The notes below the pieces were generated by a model. That model was given only the letters and a program-made list of their open reading frames with translations. It made no database searches and was not told the origin of the DNA. From Acidobacteriota bacterium (GTDB lineage: Bacteria; Acidobacteriota; Terriglobia; Terriglobales; Acidobacteriaceae): DNA of 64,000 nt. Made by a program: the position numbers and the translations under genes. The DNA lies in contig JARLGI010000119.1 of the NCBI GenBank assembly GCA_031296115.1, positions 1-64,000 of the forward strand, in the 5' to 3' direction. Positions 32,542 to 45,229 of this stretch are shown here, one piece after another (the first letter of the stretch is position 1; each line of letters opens with the position of its first letter).

Positions 32542-32980
32542 ATGCTGTCATGGCAGTCCCGACCCAGAACACCAGAACCGCCACCAGGCGCCATCGCGAT
32601 TACAGTGCTTTACGCGGTCTGGAGTTTCATCTCGTGCGTATTCGTCTTGCTCTTGCTGACGCAATGGGTCCCACTGTCGGGCGGCGCATGGCTGGTGGGT
32701 GGTGGACTGGAACAGCTCGGGCCGCTCGTGTTTCCCCTCAACGCTTTGATTTTTCCCCACGCTCGGCGTTGCCATATGGCGCAGATGGAAGGGTGCGCGG
32801 CGCGCGGCCATACTGGTTGCCGCGGCAGGGATCGCGCTTGCTATTCCTGCTATCTCCCGTGCTGTCGCGGATGAGCGTCTCTTCGCTGTCGCCCGCGAAG
32901 CCGTGCAGATCATCGCGCGCGTAGTCGTTATCTTCTACTTGAGCCAGGAGCCGGTGAAAGGGTGGTTCGCCGATTCTTAG
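32542..32980 (+). pseudogene. Small membrane protein gene with a single-base frameshift
   Basis: The first part, from ATG 32542 (MLSWQSRPRTPEP), has two hydrophobic stretches: ITVLYAVWSFISCVFVLLLL and GPLVFPLNALIF. At ATTTTTCCCC (32748-32757) the frame is lost. Removing one T continues as PTLGVAIWRRWKGARRAAIL, then VAAAGIALAIPAISRAV, a helix (AVQIIARVVVIFYL) and SQEPVKGWFADS, with a stop at 32978-32980. Joined, the product is about 145 residues with three or four membrane helices. Total length is 3n+1, as expected for a one-base insertion in a T5C4 run. Either a real mutation, a sequence error, or slippage at the run could explain it. The family is not recognised. Confidence 0.7.
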
Positions 32981-33045
32981 GTTGCGCCGCGGCCGGCTAC
33001 CATGTTCCAATCCACCCACACAATACATAAACTTCAGGAGGCTTT

Positions 33046-33441
33046 ATGTTCAGAGGCTTTCGCGATTTCGTTCTGCGTGGCAACGTGGTGGATTTGGCTG
33101 TCGGCGTTGTAATCGGCGCTGCCTTTGGTACTGTGGTCGCCGCGTTTGTGAAGGACCTGCTGACACCGATTATCGCCGCCGTTGCCAGCAAGCCTGATTT
33201 CTCCAGCTTCTATTTCGAGTGGAACGGTGCGAAGTTTCTCTATGGCGATTTCCTGAACGCCATCATATCGTTCCTGCTGATCGCCGCCGCGGTGTACTAC
33301 TTTGTGGTACTGCCGGTGAATTCGCTGATGAAGCGCTTCGAAAAGCAGGCTCTTCCCGACAAGAAAAAATGTCCGGAGTGCCAAAGCGACATTCCGATTG
33401 AAGCGCACAAATGCGCATTTTGCACTTCGGTCATCGCCTGA
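33046..33441 (+). CDS. mscL: Large-conductance mechanosensitive channel with C-terminal zinc ribbon
   Basis: A pentameric inner-membrane pore that opens on hypo-osmotic shock. The N-terminus FRGFRDFVLRGNVVDLAVGVVIGAAFG contains the amphipathic S1 helix and the gate of TM1. The second helix is about residues 70-92 (FLNAIISFLLIAAAVYYFVV), followed by NSLMKR. The usual C-terminal bundle is replaced or extended by a zinc-ribbon-like module: CPEC (Cys109, 112) and CAFC (Cys123, 126). The 131 residues match E. coli MscL in length, but the cysteines are not in that protein. An AGGAGG lies about 6 nt before the ATG. Confidence 0.93.
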   Translation: MFRGFRDFVLRGNVVDLAVGVVIGAAFGTVVAAFVKDLLTPIIAAVASKPDFSSFYFEWNGAKFLYGDFLNAIISFLLIAAAVYYFVVLPVNSLMKRFEKQALPDKKKCPECQSDIPIEAHKCAFCTSVIA

Positions 33442-33783
33442 AAAAGGTAGAGCCTCGGGCGGCGGGACGTTCTCCGAGGTGTGACGAAGGTCAAGCTGCT
33501 GTCGTGGACTTGCTGCCGCTTCCACAGCGCGTAGCCGAACCACGCTGCGCAGAAGAGTTCCCGAGAAGGAGTATCCGCGTCTCGTTGAGCGCGTTTTCGG
33601 TCTTCCTATTGAGCTTCACTATCGGTCGGCAAGTTTACTAAAGTGTTACTAGCCAGACTAGGATTGCAATGCGCGCATCCGGAGTTGTGCAGGTTCGCTC
33701 CTATCCATTCCGACACCCCGAGCAAGCTACTGAATATAAGCGACTTATCGGATGCACAAGGTATCGTCCGCGACCGTCTTTTG

Positions 33784-33792
33784 TGCTACAAT
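33784..33792 (+). promoter_or_regulatory. Extended -10 promoter of gyrB
   Basis: TGC followed by TACAAT (33787-33792), an extended -10 element; the -35 region is weak, as is common for such promoters. It predicts a gyrB leader of about 130 nt containing the inverted repeat. Confidence 0.5.
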
Positions 33793-33803
33793 TAAGAGGT
33801 ATT

Positions 33804-36568
<2,765 letters not shown>

Positions 36569-36589
36569 GTTCCTGAAATATTGCTACCG

Positions 36590-36611
36590 AGAGGACGCGC
36601 GGGCGTCCTCT
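36590..36611 (+). terminator. Terminator after gyrB
   Basis: Stem AGAGGACGC/GCGTCCTCT with a 4-nt loop, followed by TTCCTTTG, 21 nt after the stop codon. Confidence 0.75.
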
Positions 36612-36666
36612 TTCCTTTGACCGTCAAGCTGTCACGACTGGCGTCACCGTGTTACAAGAAAAGCTA

Positions 36667-37818
36667 ATGTCCTTGTCCAGCCTCCGCTCGCGAATTGGTG
36701 TCCCGCAAATTGCTTCGCTGCTTCTCCTACTGATTTTTGCGGCGCAGTGCCTCTGGTTCTCGGCGCACATACCGCTGTCGGCCATGGAAGGCAGCTACAT
36801 CGAGGCGGGAATGCTCCACATGGAGCGCCTGGCAACCGCTAGCTCCACCGAGCGCTCGCCCCTGGTGCCGCTACTGGCCGGGCTTGCCGGGAGGGTGAGC
36901 GGCGCGGAGAAGGATATTGGCCACCTGAACGACTACCGATTCGTCATCCGGCTGCCCTTTCTGTTTGCGGGCTTAATGCTGGGCGCTTCGCTCTGGTATG
37001 TAGCGCGGCGGCTGTACGGCAATCTCGGCGGATACATTGCGCTCGGTCTCTATTGTTTTTCACCGATGATCGTCGGCTGGTCCAGCCAGGTTGGTTCCGA
37101 CATCATCGCGGCGTGGGGCGCCTTCGGGCTGATCTTTACCTCCATTGCTGTTGCCCACACGCTGTACGCGCCGCGGGAAGTCGTGCTATGGAACTGGCGG
37201 CGCATCCTGCTGATGGGGCTTTCCATCGCCATCTGCGTGGGCGCGCAATTCTCTCTGTGGCTGGTTCTCATTCCCGCGCTGGGCTTCATGCTGTGGGTGG
37301 GACATGTGCGGCGCGGCGCGGTCCTCATCATATTTCTGGCGGCGTGCGGGGTCGGGACGGCATTGCTTTGGGCGACCTACAGCTTTCGGCCGCAGGTTTT
37401 TCGCGACGCTCTGTTGCACGCTGACTGGCTGGAGATTTCCCGAACCCATCTTTCCTGGCGCGCACGGGCAACGTTGTTTGGCGAGTTCTTCCTGCAGAAC
37501 GGGATTGGCCTGGTTCTCCTGCTGGCCGTGTCGGTAGTGACATTTCTGGTGTGGAAGCGCACCCGCTTCTTCGGCACGGCGGCGCCGCTGATCGCGGGAA
37601 CCGTGCTGGTGGCATCGACCTTCCACTTGCATTTCGCCGGATTCACCTTCCTGCTGGTCGCGCTGCCCTTCCTTATCCTGTTCATGGCCGGGATCTCGGC
37701 TGACCTGCTGCAGAGCCGTTTCGCGTGGGCAGCCAATGCGATCATCGGCGGCGTGCTCATCGCCAATGCGATGATCGACATTTACGGACTATTCCATCTC
37801 ACTTCGCGCAGCCGATAG
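36667..37818 (+). CDS. Polytopic membrane protein, GT39/ArnT-like
   Basis: A 383-residue membrane protein with about eight to ten hydrophobic helices. After the first helix it has a periplasmic-loop-like segment (MEGSYIEAGMLHME...SSTERSPLVPLLAGLAGRV), and the helix after VIRLPFLFAGLMLGASLWYVARRLYG resembles the dolichyl-phosphate-mannose or ArnT class of lipid-linked sugar transferases (GT-C fold). Clear catalytic DE or DD loops are not obvious, and it is shorter than most members (about 500-550), so the assignment is tentative. The start is ATG 36667 or GTG 36649. It lies between gyrB and gyrA without sharing their function. Confidence 0.5.
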   Translation: MSLSSLRSRIGVPQIASLLLLLIFAAQCLWFSAHIPLSAMEGSYIEAGMLHMERLATASSTERSPLVPLLAGLAGRVSGAEKDIGHLNDYRFVIRLPFLFAGLMLGASLWYVARRLYGNLGGYIALGLYCFSPMIVGWSSQVGSDIIAAWGAFGLIFTSIAVAHTLYAPREVVLWNWRRILLMGLSIAICVGAQFSLWLVLIPALGFMLWVGHVRRGAVLIIFLAACGVGTALLWATYSFRPQVFRDALLHADWLEISRTHLSWRARATLFGEFFLQNGIGLVLLLAVSVVTFLVWKRTRFFGTAAPLIAGTVLVASTFHLHFAGFTFLLVALPFLILFMAGISADLLQSRFAWAANAIIGGVLIANAMIDIYGLFHLTSRSR

Positions 37819-37861
37819 GAACTTCCCCGCATCCAACGTGTTGTACTAGACTGAGAGAGTA

Positions 37862-38704
37862 ATGCGGGGCGCGAGCCAATTCGTATGTCCCAGGGAGCCT
37901 GGCAGTCGACTGCGCCTGGCGATGATGCTCGCGCTAGCATCGGCCGTCGTTTTACTCACGGCTTTGCCCTCAGCTGGGCAATGGCCAGGTCCTTCTGCCC
38001 GAACTACCGTCGGCGGACATTTTCTTGCGCCGCCTCCCAGCGTTACGTCGCTTGCCGGACGCCACATGCCGCCGCCGGCGCCCAGCGTGACCTCCATTCC
38101 CAACTATTGGGGACAGAACTCCTACTACTCGCACTATGGCCGCGGCTATTATCGTGGACGCGACAACGCCTACGGTTATGGCGGTTACGGCTACGCCGTG
38201 CCCTATTACATTCCCATGGATACCGGCGCCTACGACTACGATTACGCAGGTGGCCCGCCGCTCTACTCGGGTCCGCCCGCTGGCAGCGATGCGGTCCTGC
38301 ACATCGTCGTCGAACAGCCTCCTGCGCGGGCTTACAGTGATCCCGATGAGTCGCAGGCTTACGCGGCGCCGCCCCGGCCTTTGCAGCAGGAGCAACCGGC
38401 CTCGGCGCGCGACGCCAAGCCGGGTGAGCCGAGCGTGCTGGTCTTTCGCGACGGACATCAGCAGGAAGTGACCAACTACGCCATCATGGGACAGACGGTG
38501 TACGTTTTTGACAAGCGCACGCAGAAGATCGCGCTCGCCGATCTCGACGTGCCCGCAACCCTCAAAGCCAACGACAATCGCGGCATGAACTTCTACATTC
38601 CTGTGCAGGGACCGGAGTCCAGAAAACCCTTGGAGTTGCAGCCCAGAAGCGCGCCCGATCAGCCCACCAAGTCCGCCCCCAACGTCGCATCCGTGATTCC
38701 CTGA
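37862..38704 (+). CDS. Secreted Gly/Tyr/Pro-rich protein
   Basis: A 280-residue protein with a basic N-terminus and a hydrophobic signal sequence (LAMMLALASAVVLLTALPSAG). A low-complexity segment rich in Tyr and Gly follows (YYSHYGRGYYRGRDNAYGYG, about residues 85-110), then a Pro-rich stretch. The C-terminal region GEPSVLVFRDGHQQEVTNYA, VYVFDKRTQKIALADLDVP is the most regular part and recurs, as I recall, in many acidobacterial secreted proteins. No enzyme domain is recognised; an envelope or extracellular role is inferred. Whether ATG 37862 or the Met-Met about 20 codons later is the start is open. Confidence 0.6.
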   Translation: MRGASQFVCPREPGSRLRLAMMLALASAVVLLTALPSAGQWPGPSARTTVGGHFLAPPPSVTSLAGRHMPPPAPSVTSIPNYWGQNSYYSHYGRGYYRGRDNAYGYGGYGYAVPYYIPMDTGAYDYDYAGGPPLYSGPPAGSDAVLHIVVEQPPARAYSDPDESQAYAAPPRPLQQEQPASARDAKPGEPSVLVFRDGHQQEVTNYAIMGQTVYVFDKRTQKIALADLDVPATLKANDNRGMNFYIPVQGPESRKPLELQPRSAPDQPTKSAPNVASVIP

Positions 38705-38779
38705 CCGCTCACCGCGCCGCTTTCGCCGCACCCCGAAATCAACTACGGCCTGCCCCTTTGCGCCCCCCAAAAGATGGAT

Positions 38780-38806
38780 TTAACTTATTATAAACAAAAG
38801 AGTTAA
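38780..38806. promoter_or_regulatory. Inverted repeat upstream of the gyrA promoter
   Basis: TTAACT and AGTTAA separated by an AT-rich 15-nt spacer, 28 nt upstream of the -10 box. A possible operator or UP-like element. The rest of the 38705-39029 gap shows no gene. Confidence 0.4.
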
Positions 38807-38830
38807 CTATCCCTCTTTGCATGCCAGAGA

Positions 38831-38839
38831 TGCTATAAT
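38831..38839 (+). promoter_or_regulatory. Extended -10 promoter of gyrA
   Basis: TGC followed by a perfect TATAAT (38834-38839). It predicts a leader of about 185 nt before the gyrA ATG at 39030. The same extended -10 design as gyrB suggests similar control. Confidence 0.6.
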
Positions 38840-39029
38840 ACAAAGTGTTCTTCACCCGGACAAACTCCTGACTTTGCAATCATTTGCAGGCGAATCTGCG
38901 GGCGCGATGCACAGCCCGGAAACGCCACTTTCATGTCCGGAAAGAGAGCAAAGTGCGGCGTAGAAAGGCAAGTGCAACTGCGTAACAAAGGAACAAGCTG
39001 AAGCCTGAGCTGACAGCGAAGAGCTAAAC

Positions 39030-41666
39030 ATGGCAGACGATCCCAACCAGCAATTACCCCTCGACCCTACCGGCCCTAATACCGGCAACGTGCAGCCCAT
39101 CAACATTGAAGAGGAGATGCGGCGTTCGTATCTCGACTATTCGATGTCGGTCATCATCGGGCGCGCGCTGCCCGACGTGCGCGACGGCTTGAAGCCCGTT
39201 CATCGCCGCATTCTTTACGCCATGCACGACATGGGCCTGCTGCACAATCGCAAGCACGTGAAGTGCGCCAAGGTGGTCGGCGAGGTGCTCGGCAAGTACC
39301 ATCCCCACGGCGACACCGCGGTGTACGACGCGATGGTGCGCATGGCGCAACCGTTCTCGCTGCGCTATCCGCTGGTGGACGGCCAGGGTAACTTCGGCTC
39401 GGTCGATGGCGATCCGCCCGCGGCGTACCGGTACACTGAGTCGCGCCTCACCGAGATTGCGGAAGAGTTGCTGGCCGATATCGAGAAGGACACCGTGGAT
39501 TTCGTCGTCAATTTCGACGACACCACGGTCGAGCCCACAGTTCTGCCCACCCGGATTCCCAACCTGCTGGTGAACGGCTCCAACGGCATCGCCGTTGGCA
39601 TGGCCACCAACATCCCTCCGCACAACCTTACCGAGATCATTGATGGCTGCATCACGCTGGTGAACAATCCGCACGCCACGCTCGCCGACCTGCTGAAGTT
39701 CGTGCAGGGCCCGGACTTCCCCACCGGCGGCTTCATTCACGGACGCAGCGGCATCCACGAGGCCTATCGCACCGGCCGTGGCCGCTTCATGATGCGCTCC
39801 AAGGTCGCCATCGAGCACATGACGAAGGACAAGGACGCCATCGTCGTGACCGAGATCCCCTACCAGGTGAACAAGGCGCGGCTCATCGAGCGCATCGCCG
39901 AGCTAGTGAACAACAAAGTCATCGACGACATCAGCGACGTGCGCGACGAAAGCGATCGCGACGGCATGCGCATCGTCATCGAGCTCAAGAGGGGCACCGA
40001 GGCGCAGATCGTGCTCAACCAGCTCTTCAAGCACACCTCGATGCAGGAGAGCTTCAGCATGATTTTCCTGGCTGTGGTCAACGGCCAGCCGAAGGAGATG
40101 GGCCTGGTGCAGGCCATCCAGCACTTCGTCGATCACCGCATCGACGTGGTGCGTCGCCGCACCGCTCACCTGCTGATGAAGGCGCGCGAGCGCGAGCACA
40201 TCCTCGAGGGCTACCAGGTCGCATTGGACCGCGTGGATGACGTCATCCGCATCATCCGCGGCAGCGAGAACCGCGCCGACGCCCGCGCTAACCTGGTGGA
40301 ATATTTCTCCGGCAAGACGGTAACGGTTTCGGAAGGCAAGGTGGGCGCTGGGAAGCCGGCGAACCTGAAAGGCGTAGTGCCTTCCAGCCTGACCCAGCCC
40401 TTCGACACGATTCAGGCAGACGCCATCCTCGAATTGCAACTGCACCGATTGACGCGGTTGTCCATTGACGAAATCCTGAAGGAACTGGCCGACGTCCGCG
40501 GCAAGATCGCGGAGTACGAAGCGATTCTCGGCAGCGAGAAAAAACTGCGCAGCGTCATCATCAAGGAACTGGAAGAGATCAAGAAGAAGTACGGCGACGC
40601 GCGCCGCACCGTCATCCAGGACGAAGAGGCCGAGATCAGCCTGGAAGACCTCATCGCCGACGAGCAGGTCGCGGTCACAGTCAGCCATTCCGGTTACATG
40701 AAGCGCACGCCCATCTCGACCTACCGCCAGCAGCGCCGCGGCGGCACGGGCCGCAAGGGCATGAGCACCCGCGAAGAGGACTTTGTCGAGTACCTGTTTG
40801 TGGCCTCGACGCACGACTACATCCTGGTGTTCACGAATACCGGCCGTGTGTACTGGCTGAAGGTGTACGAGATTCCCGAGCTCAGCGCAGCGGGCAAAGG
40901 CAAAGCCATCGCAGCACTAGTGTCGCTGCAGCCGGGCGAGAGCGTGCGGGCTTTGCTCACCGTGCGCGATCTGGAAGAGGAAGGCAAGTTCGTTTTCTTC
41001 GCCACCCGCAACGGCACGGTGAAGAAGACGCCGCTGAAGGATTTCAGCAACGTGATGTCGCGCGGCATCATCGCCATCGGCATCGAGAAGGAAGACGAGC
41101 TGGTCGCTGCCAGCTGCACCGATGGCAACCAGATTGTTTTCCTGGCCTCGCACGATGGCCAGGCCATCCGTTTCGACGAGGAAAACGTGCGGCCCATGGG
41201 CCGTCCTGCGTACGGTGTGCGCGGCATGGACCTCGACCGCGGCGATTACATCGTCGGCATGGCCATCACGCCGAAAGTCCGCAAGAAGGTCAAGAACGGC
41301 GACGAGCAGGAGAACAACCTGATCCTGTCGGTCACCGAGCAAGGCTATGGCAAGCGCACCGACGTGGATGAGTATCGTCTGCAATCGCGTGGCGGCAAAG
41401 GCGTCATCAACGTGAAGACCATGGCCCGCAACGGCAAGGTCGTTTCCATCATGCTGGTGAACGACGAGTCGGAGGCCATGGTCATCAGCCAGTTCGGCAA
41501 AATCATCCGCATCGACACCAAGAAGATCCGTGAAGTGGGACGCTCGTCGCAGGGGGTGCGGCTGTTGCACCTCGAAGAAGGCGACCGCGTGGCCGCCGCT
41601 TCGATCATCCCGCCGGAAGAGGCCCGCGAGAACGGCAACGGCGAGAGCGGCTTGCTGGTGCAGTAG
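39030..41666 (+). CDS. gyrA: DNA gyrase subunit A
   Basis: Breakage-reunion subunit of gyrase. The 878-residue protein has the winged-helix region ([22 protein letters not shown]), [19 protein letters not shown], and the catalytic tyrosine Tyr135 in [16 protein letters not shown]. The quinolone-resistance region reads HGDTAVYD, with Thr at the position of E. coli Ser83 and Tyr near Asp87. The C-terminal beta-pinwheel carries the GyrA box [10 protein letters not shown], which identifies it as GyrA rather than ParC. No parC/parE pair is in the window. It is preceded by an extended -10 promoter and followed by a convergent kinase gene 31 nt away. Confidence 0.96.
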   Translation: MADDPNQQLPLDPTGPNTGNVQPINIEEEMRRSYLDYSMSVIIGRALPDVRDGLKPVHRRILYAMHDMGLLHNRKHVKCAKVVGEVLGKYHPHGDTAVYDAMVRMAQPFSLRYPLVDGQGNFGSVDGDPPAAYRYTESRLTEIAEELLADIEKDTVDFVVNFDDTTVEPTVLPTRIPNLLVNGSNGIAVGMATNIPPHNLTEIIDGCITLVNNPHATLADLLKFVQGPDFPTGGFIHGRSGIHEAYRTGRGRFMMRSKVAIEHMTKDKDAIVVTEIPYQVNKARLIERIAELVNNKVIDDISDVRDESDRDGMRIVIELKRGTEAQIVLNQLFKHTSMQESFSMIFLAVVNGQPKEMGLVQAIQHFVDHRIDVVRRRTAHLLMKAREREHILEGYQVALDRVDDVIRIIRGSENRADARANLVEYFSGKTVTVSEGKVGAGKPANLKGVVPSSLTQPFDTIQADAILELQLHRLTRLSIDEILKELADVRGKIAEYEAILGSEKKLRSVIIKELEEIKKKYGDARRTVIQDEEAEISLEDLIADEQVAVTVSHSGYMKRTPISTYRQQRRGGTGRKGMSTREEDFVEYLFVASTHDYILVFTNTGRVYWLKVYEIPELSAAGKGKAIAALVSLQPGESVRALLTVRDLEEEGKFVFFATRNGTVKKTPLKDFSNVMSRGIIAIGIEKEDELVAASCTDGNQIVFLASHDGQAIRFDEENVRPMGRPAYGVRGMDLDRGDYIVGMAITPKVRKKVKNGDEQENNLILSVTEQGYGKRTDVDEYRLQSRGGKGVINVKTMARNGKVVSIMLVNDESEAMVISQFGKIIRIDTKKIREVGRSSQGVRLLHLEEGDRVAAASIIPPEEARENGNGESGLLVQ

Positions 41667-41697
41667 CTGCGGCAGGATGGCGTGGCAAGGGCGACGG

Positions 41698-44616
41698 CTA
41701 CTGCAGCCTGGCGTACTCCGCTTTCGCTTGCTGAAGCACCGGGATATCGGGGTCGGCGTTCTTCCAGAGGGCGAAGAAGTCCTGGTAGCTCTTGCGGGCT
41801 GACGCGACGTCACCGCTCATTGCCTGTGCGCGCCCCAACTGCAGCTGTGCCAAGGCGGCGTGGGGAGAATTTTTGACAATGCCGCGATGTTTCAGCAGCT
41901 TGTTGAATTCCACCGTGGCCTGTTCGCCCCGCTTAGCTTGCAGATAGGCCATTCCACGCAAGTAAGGCGGATACAACAGGCCATAGCCCTGGTTGCCCAG
42001 CTCGTAGGGCACGGCGGCTTCCAACGCCGACAGGGCGTCCTGGGGATTGTTCCGCTGCAGAGCAACCGCTGCCCGGATGGTGGGTAGCCAATAAAGCTGG
42101 ATGATGGTGTCCAGTGGGAACCTGTGGTTGAGTTTGTCGGCGATTCGCAGCGCCTCGCCGGTATCTCCGGCGCGCGCCAGCGCCACTCCTGCGGCAATCA
42201 TCTCATCCCTGCCAGTGTTCAGCGCCAGCGCAGCCAGGGCCTGTTGCCGGGAGACATCCCTGTTGCCGAACTCGGCCTCGATACCGGCGAACAGTGCCAT
42301 GTTCAACGCTGCCTGTTCCGTATTGCCTGCGTCCTTTGCCCGCCGCTCCGCAGCTTGCGCCTGGTTACCGGCTTTCGCCAGCTCTCCGTGGTAAGCGGCG
42401 GTCTGCGCGTCAGCCCAAACGAGTTGTGGCTCGGCCGGCCTTCCCGTGGCCCAGGCGACCTGCTCCCGCATGGCAGCTTCGTCCTGTTCCAGGAAAGCAA
42501 TGTAATATCGCAGCTCGTGCAGGTAGGCAACGTCGGGATGCTTGGCAGTGCCCTGGTCGTACATGGTCTTGGCTTCGTCCAGCCGCCCAAGATTGAGATA
42601 ACCGCTCACAAGGTTGCCGTAAGCAGCGCCGGAATCGGGATTCAGACGGAGCGCCTGCCGGGCAGATTCGACGGACTTCTCGTACTCGCCTAGCGGTTCC
42701 TGGCTCAGGGGCAAGTTCGCATACGGAACGTAGTCGTCCGGGTAAGCAGCGATCCATTGCCGATAGGTTTCAATCGCCTTCAACAACTCGCCGGTTCCGA
42801 AACTGTAGTAGCCGGCCTCGATGTAGAAGCGTTCGCGATCGCTGACCCGATCGCGCAGCTGGAAGGCTTTGGTGAAGTCATCAATCGCTGCGCTGTACTC
42901 GCCGAGATTGTACTGGGCCATACCCAGGGCGGCGTAGGCGCGGGCAAAATTGGGATCGAGTTCGACCGCGCGCTTATGAAACGGGACGGACGCCGAGTCG
43001 CCTTTCAGCCACTGCAAGTGGCGGCCTTCGGTATAGGCCTGCAGCGCCTCCAGCGAGGAGGTTGTCGCCTGGTCCAGTGGTTTGTTGTAGCGCTGTACCG
43101 AGGCCAGTGATTCGCCCAACTTCCCGCGTAGCTCGTTGCCGGCTTCGCCCAGCCGGCGCAGCACGGCGTCGCGGTTGTCGGCTTCCGCCTTGGTGCTGGC
43201 CAGCGTATCGCCGCTCTGACAATCGACTGCGCGCAGGCTGATCAGGTAGTGACTGCCCACGCTATCGATGGAGCCGGTAATGACCGCATTACTGTTGCTG
43301 CGCTGGCATACTTCGCGGGCCACCTCGTTGTCCAGGCGCGTGTCGCCCGGCTTGTTCATCAGCTTGAGCGTGGAACGGATGCGCTGGTCAGACAGCAACT
43401 TAAGATAGGGAGACTGCTCGAGTTGAATGGTCAGCGCCTGCTTCAACGTGCCGTCGAACACCGTCTCGCCCGTGGTATTGGTGAAGTCGGCGAGGACAAC
43501 CGTATCTTTCGCCGTCACCGCCGAATTGCGCGCGTTGTGCCGGTAGTAGAGCCAGGCGGCCACCGCCGCCACGACGACCACTGCGGCCAGAACCGGAAGC
43601 AGAAATCTTTGCTTCGGCTTGGTCACGGCGGAATCCGACGCAGCCATCCGCGCGGCCTGCACGGCGGCCGAACTCGACGACGAAGAGGACCTGGACGCCA
43701 GCACGGCTGAATCGCTGAGAGCGCTGGTGCTGCTCCACGATGCAAACTTCGCGTCCCAGTCGCGCTTCAGGCGCTCCAACTCGGCGCGCATCTCCGAGGC
43801 ATGCTGGTAGCGGAGTTCGCGCTTCTTCTCCAGCGCGCGCAGGATAATCTCTTCCAGCCGTGGGTTGAGCCCCGGATTCAACTGAGATGGAGGAATCGGT
43901 TGCTCATGCAGAATCGCACCGAAGATTTCGCCTGAGCTGCTTCCCTGGAACGGCATTTTGCCTGTGGCCATCTCATACAGCACCGCCCCAAAGGAAAACA
44001 GGTCGGTGCGCGAATCCACGTCCTTCGCGCGCACCTGCTCGGGCGACATGTACGCTACGGTCCCGGTCATGGCACCCGGGCTGCTCAACTGTTCCATGTC
44101 CGAGGTCGGGTTCGCGGTCTCGGAGCTGCTGGACGGTCCCTGAGCGCCGGTGACCTTGGCCAGTCCGAAGTCCAGGATCTTTGCGTGGTGGCGTTTGGTT
44201 ACGAAGACATTGGCGGGCTTGATGTCACGATGGACGATACCGGCGGTATGGGCAGCATCAAGGGCGTCGGCGATCTCAATGCCCAGGGAAATGATCAGCT
44301 CCGCATCCATGGGCTTGCCCGCGATGTAATGCTTCAGCGTAATCCCATCCAATGCCTCCATCACGATGAAGGCGTTTCCATCCTGCTCACCGATGTCGTA
44401 CAGCGTGCAGATGTTGGGATGGTTTAACGCGGACGCGGCCCGCGCTTCGCGGCGGAAGCGCGCCAGGGCGTGCGGATCGTGGGCTACATCGGGAGGCAGA
44501 AACTTGAGCGCGACAAAGCGGCTGAGGCGGATGTCCTCGGCTTTGTACACCACTCCCATGCCACCGCCGCCAAGCTTTTCCAGGATGCGGTAGTGCGAAA
44601 CGGTCTTGCCAATCAT
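41698..44616 (-). CDS. Ser/Thr protein kinase with TolB-like and TPR domains
   Basis: A 972-residue membrane receptor-type kinase. The cytoplasmic kinase domain covers residues 1-285: glycine loop GGGGMGVVY (16-24), Lys38, HRD at 129-131, DFG at 149-151, and an APE-like SPEQ. A Ser/Ala-rich linker and one transmembrane helix (about 338-357) follow, then an outside region beginning [20 protein letters not shown], like the TolB/FlgO-type sensor found in this protein class. The remainder holds at least eight TPR-like helical repeats (for example [20 protein letters not shown]). Such kinases are greatly expanded in acidobacteria. The start [11 protein letters not shown] at 44616 was chosen because it begins the kinase domain. 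Its signal and targets are unknown. Confidence 0.9.
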   Translation of the reverse strand: MIGKTVSHYRILEKLGGGGMGVVYKAEDIRLSRFVALKFLPPDVAHDPHALARFRREARAASALNHPNICTLYDIGEQDGNAFIVMEALDGITLKHYIAGKPMDAELIISLGIEIADALDAAHTAGIVHRDIKPANVFVTKRHHAKILDFGLAKVTGAQGPSSSSETANPTSDMEQLSSPGAMTGTVAYMSPEQVRAKDVDSRTDLFSFGAVLYEMATGKMPFQGSSSGEIFGAILHEQPIPPSQLNPGLNPRLEEIILRALEKKRELRYQHASEMRAELERLKRDWDAKFASWSSTSALSDSAVLASRSSSSSSSAAVQAARMAASDSAVTKPKQRFLLPVLAAVVVVAAVAAWLYYRHNARNSAVTAKDTVVLADFTNTTGETVFDGTLKQALTIQLEQSPYLKLLSDQRIRSTLKLMNKPGDTRLDNEVAREVCQRSNSNAVITGSIDSVGSHYLISLRAVDCQSGDTLASTKAEADNRDAVLRRLGEAGNELRGKLGESLASVQRYNKPLDQATTSSLEALQAYTEGRHLQWLKGDSASVPFHKRAVELDPNFARAYAALGMAQYNLGEYSAAIDDFTKAFQLRDRVSDRERFYIEAGYYSFGTGELLKAIETYRQWIAAYPDDYVPYANLPLSQEPLGEYEKSVESARQALRLNPDSGAAYGNLVSGYLNLGRLDEAKTMYDQGTAKHPDVAYLHELRYYIAFLEQDEAAMREQVAWATGRPAEPQLVWADAQTAAYHGELAKAGNQAQAAERRAKDAGNTEQAALNMALFAGIEAEFGNRDVSRQQALAALALNTGRDEMIAAGVALARAGDTGEALRIADKLNHRFPLDTIIQLYWLPTIRAAVALQRNNPQDALSALEAAVPYELGNQGYGLLYPPYLRGMAYLQAKRGEQATVEFNKLLKHRGIVKNSPHAALAQLQLGRAQAMSGDVASARKSYQDFFALWKNADPDIPVLQQAKAEYARLQ

Positions 44617-44679
44617 TAGGTTGCGAGTACTGGGATACTCCTGATGGTAGGGACACGACGAATGCAAGTCAATCCACTT

Positions 44680-44720
44680 GAAGCTTCGGTAGTGGGTCAG
44701 TGACCCACTACCGAAGCTTC
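44680..44720. promoter_or_regulatory. Near-perfect 41-nt palindrome between kinase and cupin genes
   Basis: Arms of 20 nt (44680-44699 and 44701-44720) are exact reverse complements around a single central G. It begins 63 nt upstream of the kinase start and ends 137 nt before the cupin gene. Such a long perfect palindrome is unlikely to arise by chance and could be a bidirectional operator, a cruciform, or a mobile-element footprint. No T-run on either side, so it is not a typical terminator. Confidence 0.75.
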
Positions 44721-44857
44721 CTGTCTTGGCCGTGCCGAACCTGGCGGAGGGAATTGTTCATTCGATTTGACTTGTTGTGCTCCCAGAAACCGCCCCGGGA
44801 CATCTATGACTTAGATTTGTAGCTACCCTTATCAACTCGAAGCAGCAGGAGTTTTCC

Positions 44858-45229
44858 ATGGAAAAAGTCAATCTCGCAGAAAAATTGTCGTTGTTCACGG
44901 AGCACTATAGCCCCAAGATCGTCGGTGAGGTAAACGATGCTTACGTCAAGCTGGTGAAGCTGCAGGGCGATTTCATGTGGCACCACCACGACAGCGAGGA
45001 CGAGCTGTTCTTCGTAGTGAAAGGCGCGCTGCGCATGAAAGCGCGGGAGAACGGCTCGGAGCGCGAGTTCACCATCCATCCCGGCGAGTTCATCGTCATC
45101 CCGCGCGGGGTTGAGCACTTCCCGTCAGCCGACGAAGAGACCCAGGTTATGCTGCTGGAGCCCAAGACTACGCTCAATACCGGCAATGTCGAGAACGAGC
45201 GCACACACCACGAACTGCAGCGAGTTTAG
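44858..45229 (+). CDS. Small cupin-domain protein
   Basis: A 123-residue single-domain cupin. Metal ligands are visible in MWHHHDSEDELFFVVKG (His-His-Glu motif 1) and RGVEHFPSADEETQVMLLEP (His motif 2), and the beta-strands in between (FTIHPGEFIVIPRG) are typical. The family includes isomerases, small-molecule binding proteins and proteins annotated as mannose-6-phosphate-isomerase-like; no reaction can be assigned. The start follows AGGAG by 7 nt. Its stop overlaps the convergent folK stop by 4 nt. The large palindrome at 44680-44720 lies upstream. Confidence 0.85.
   Translation: MEKVNLAEKLSLFTEHYSPKIVGEVNDAYVKLVKLQGDFMWHHHDSEDELFFVVKGALRMKARENGSEREFTIHPGEFIVIPRGVEHFPSADEETQVMLLEPKTTLNTGNVENERTHHELQRV

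Noticed and set aside
38780-38806. The inverted repeat before gyrA as the terminator of the secreted-protein gene
   Set aside because: AT-rich stem of 6 bp with a 15-nt loop is too weak; listed as a possible operator instead.
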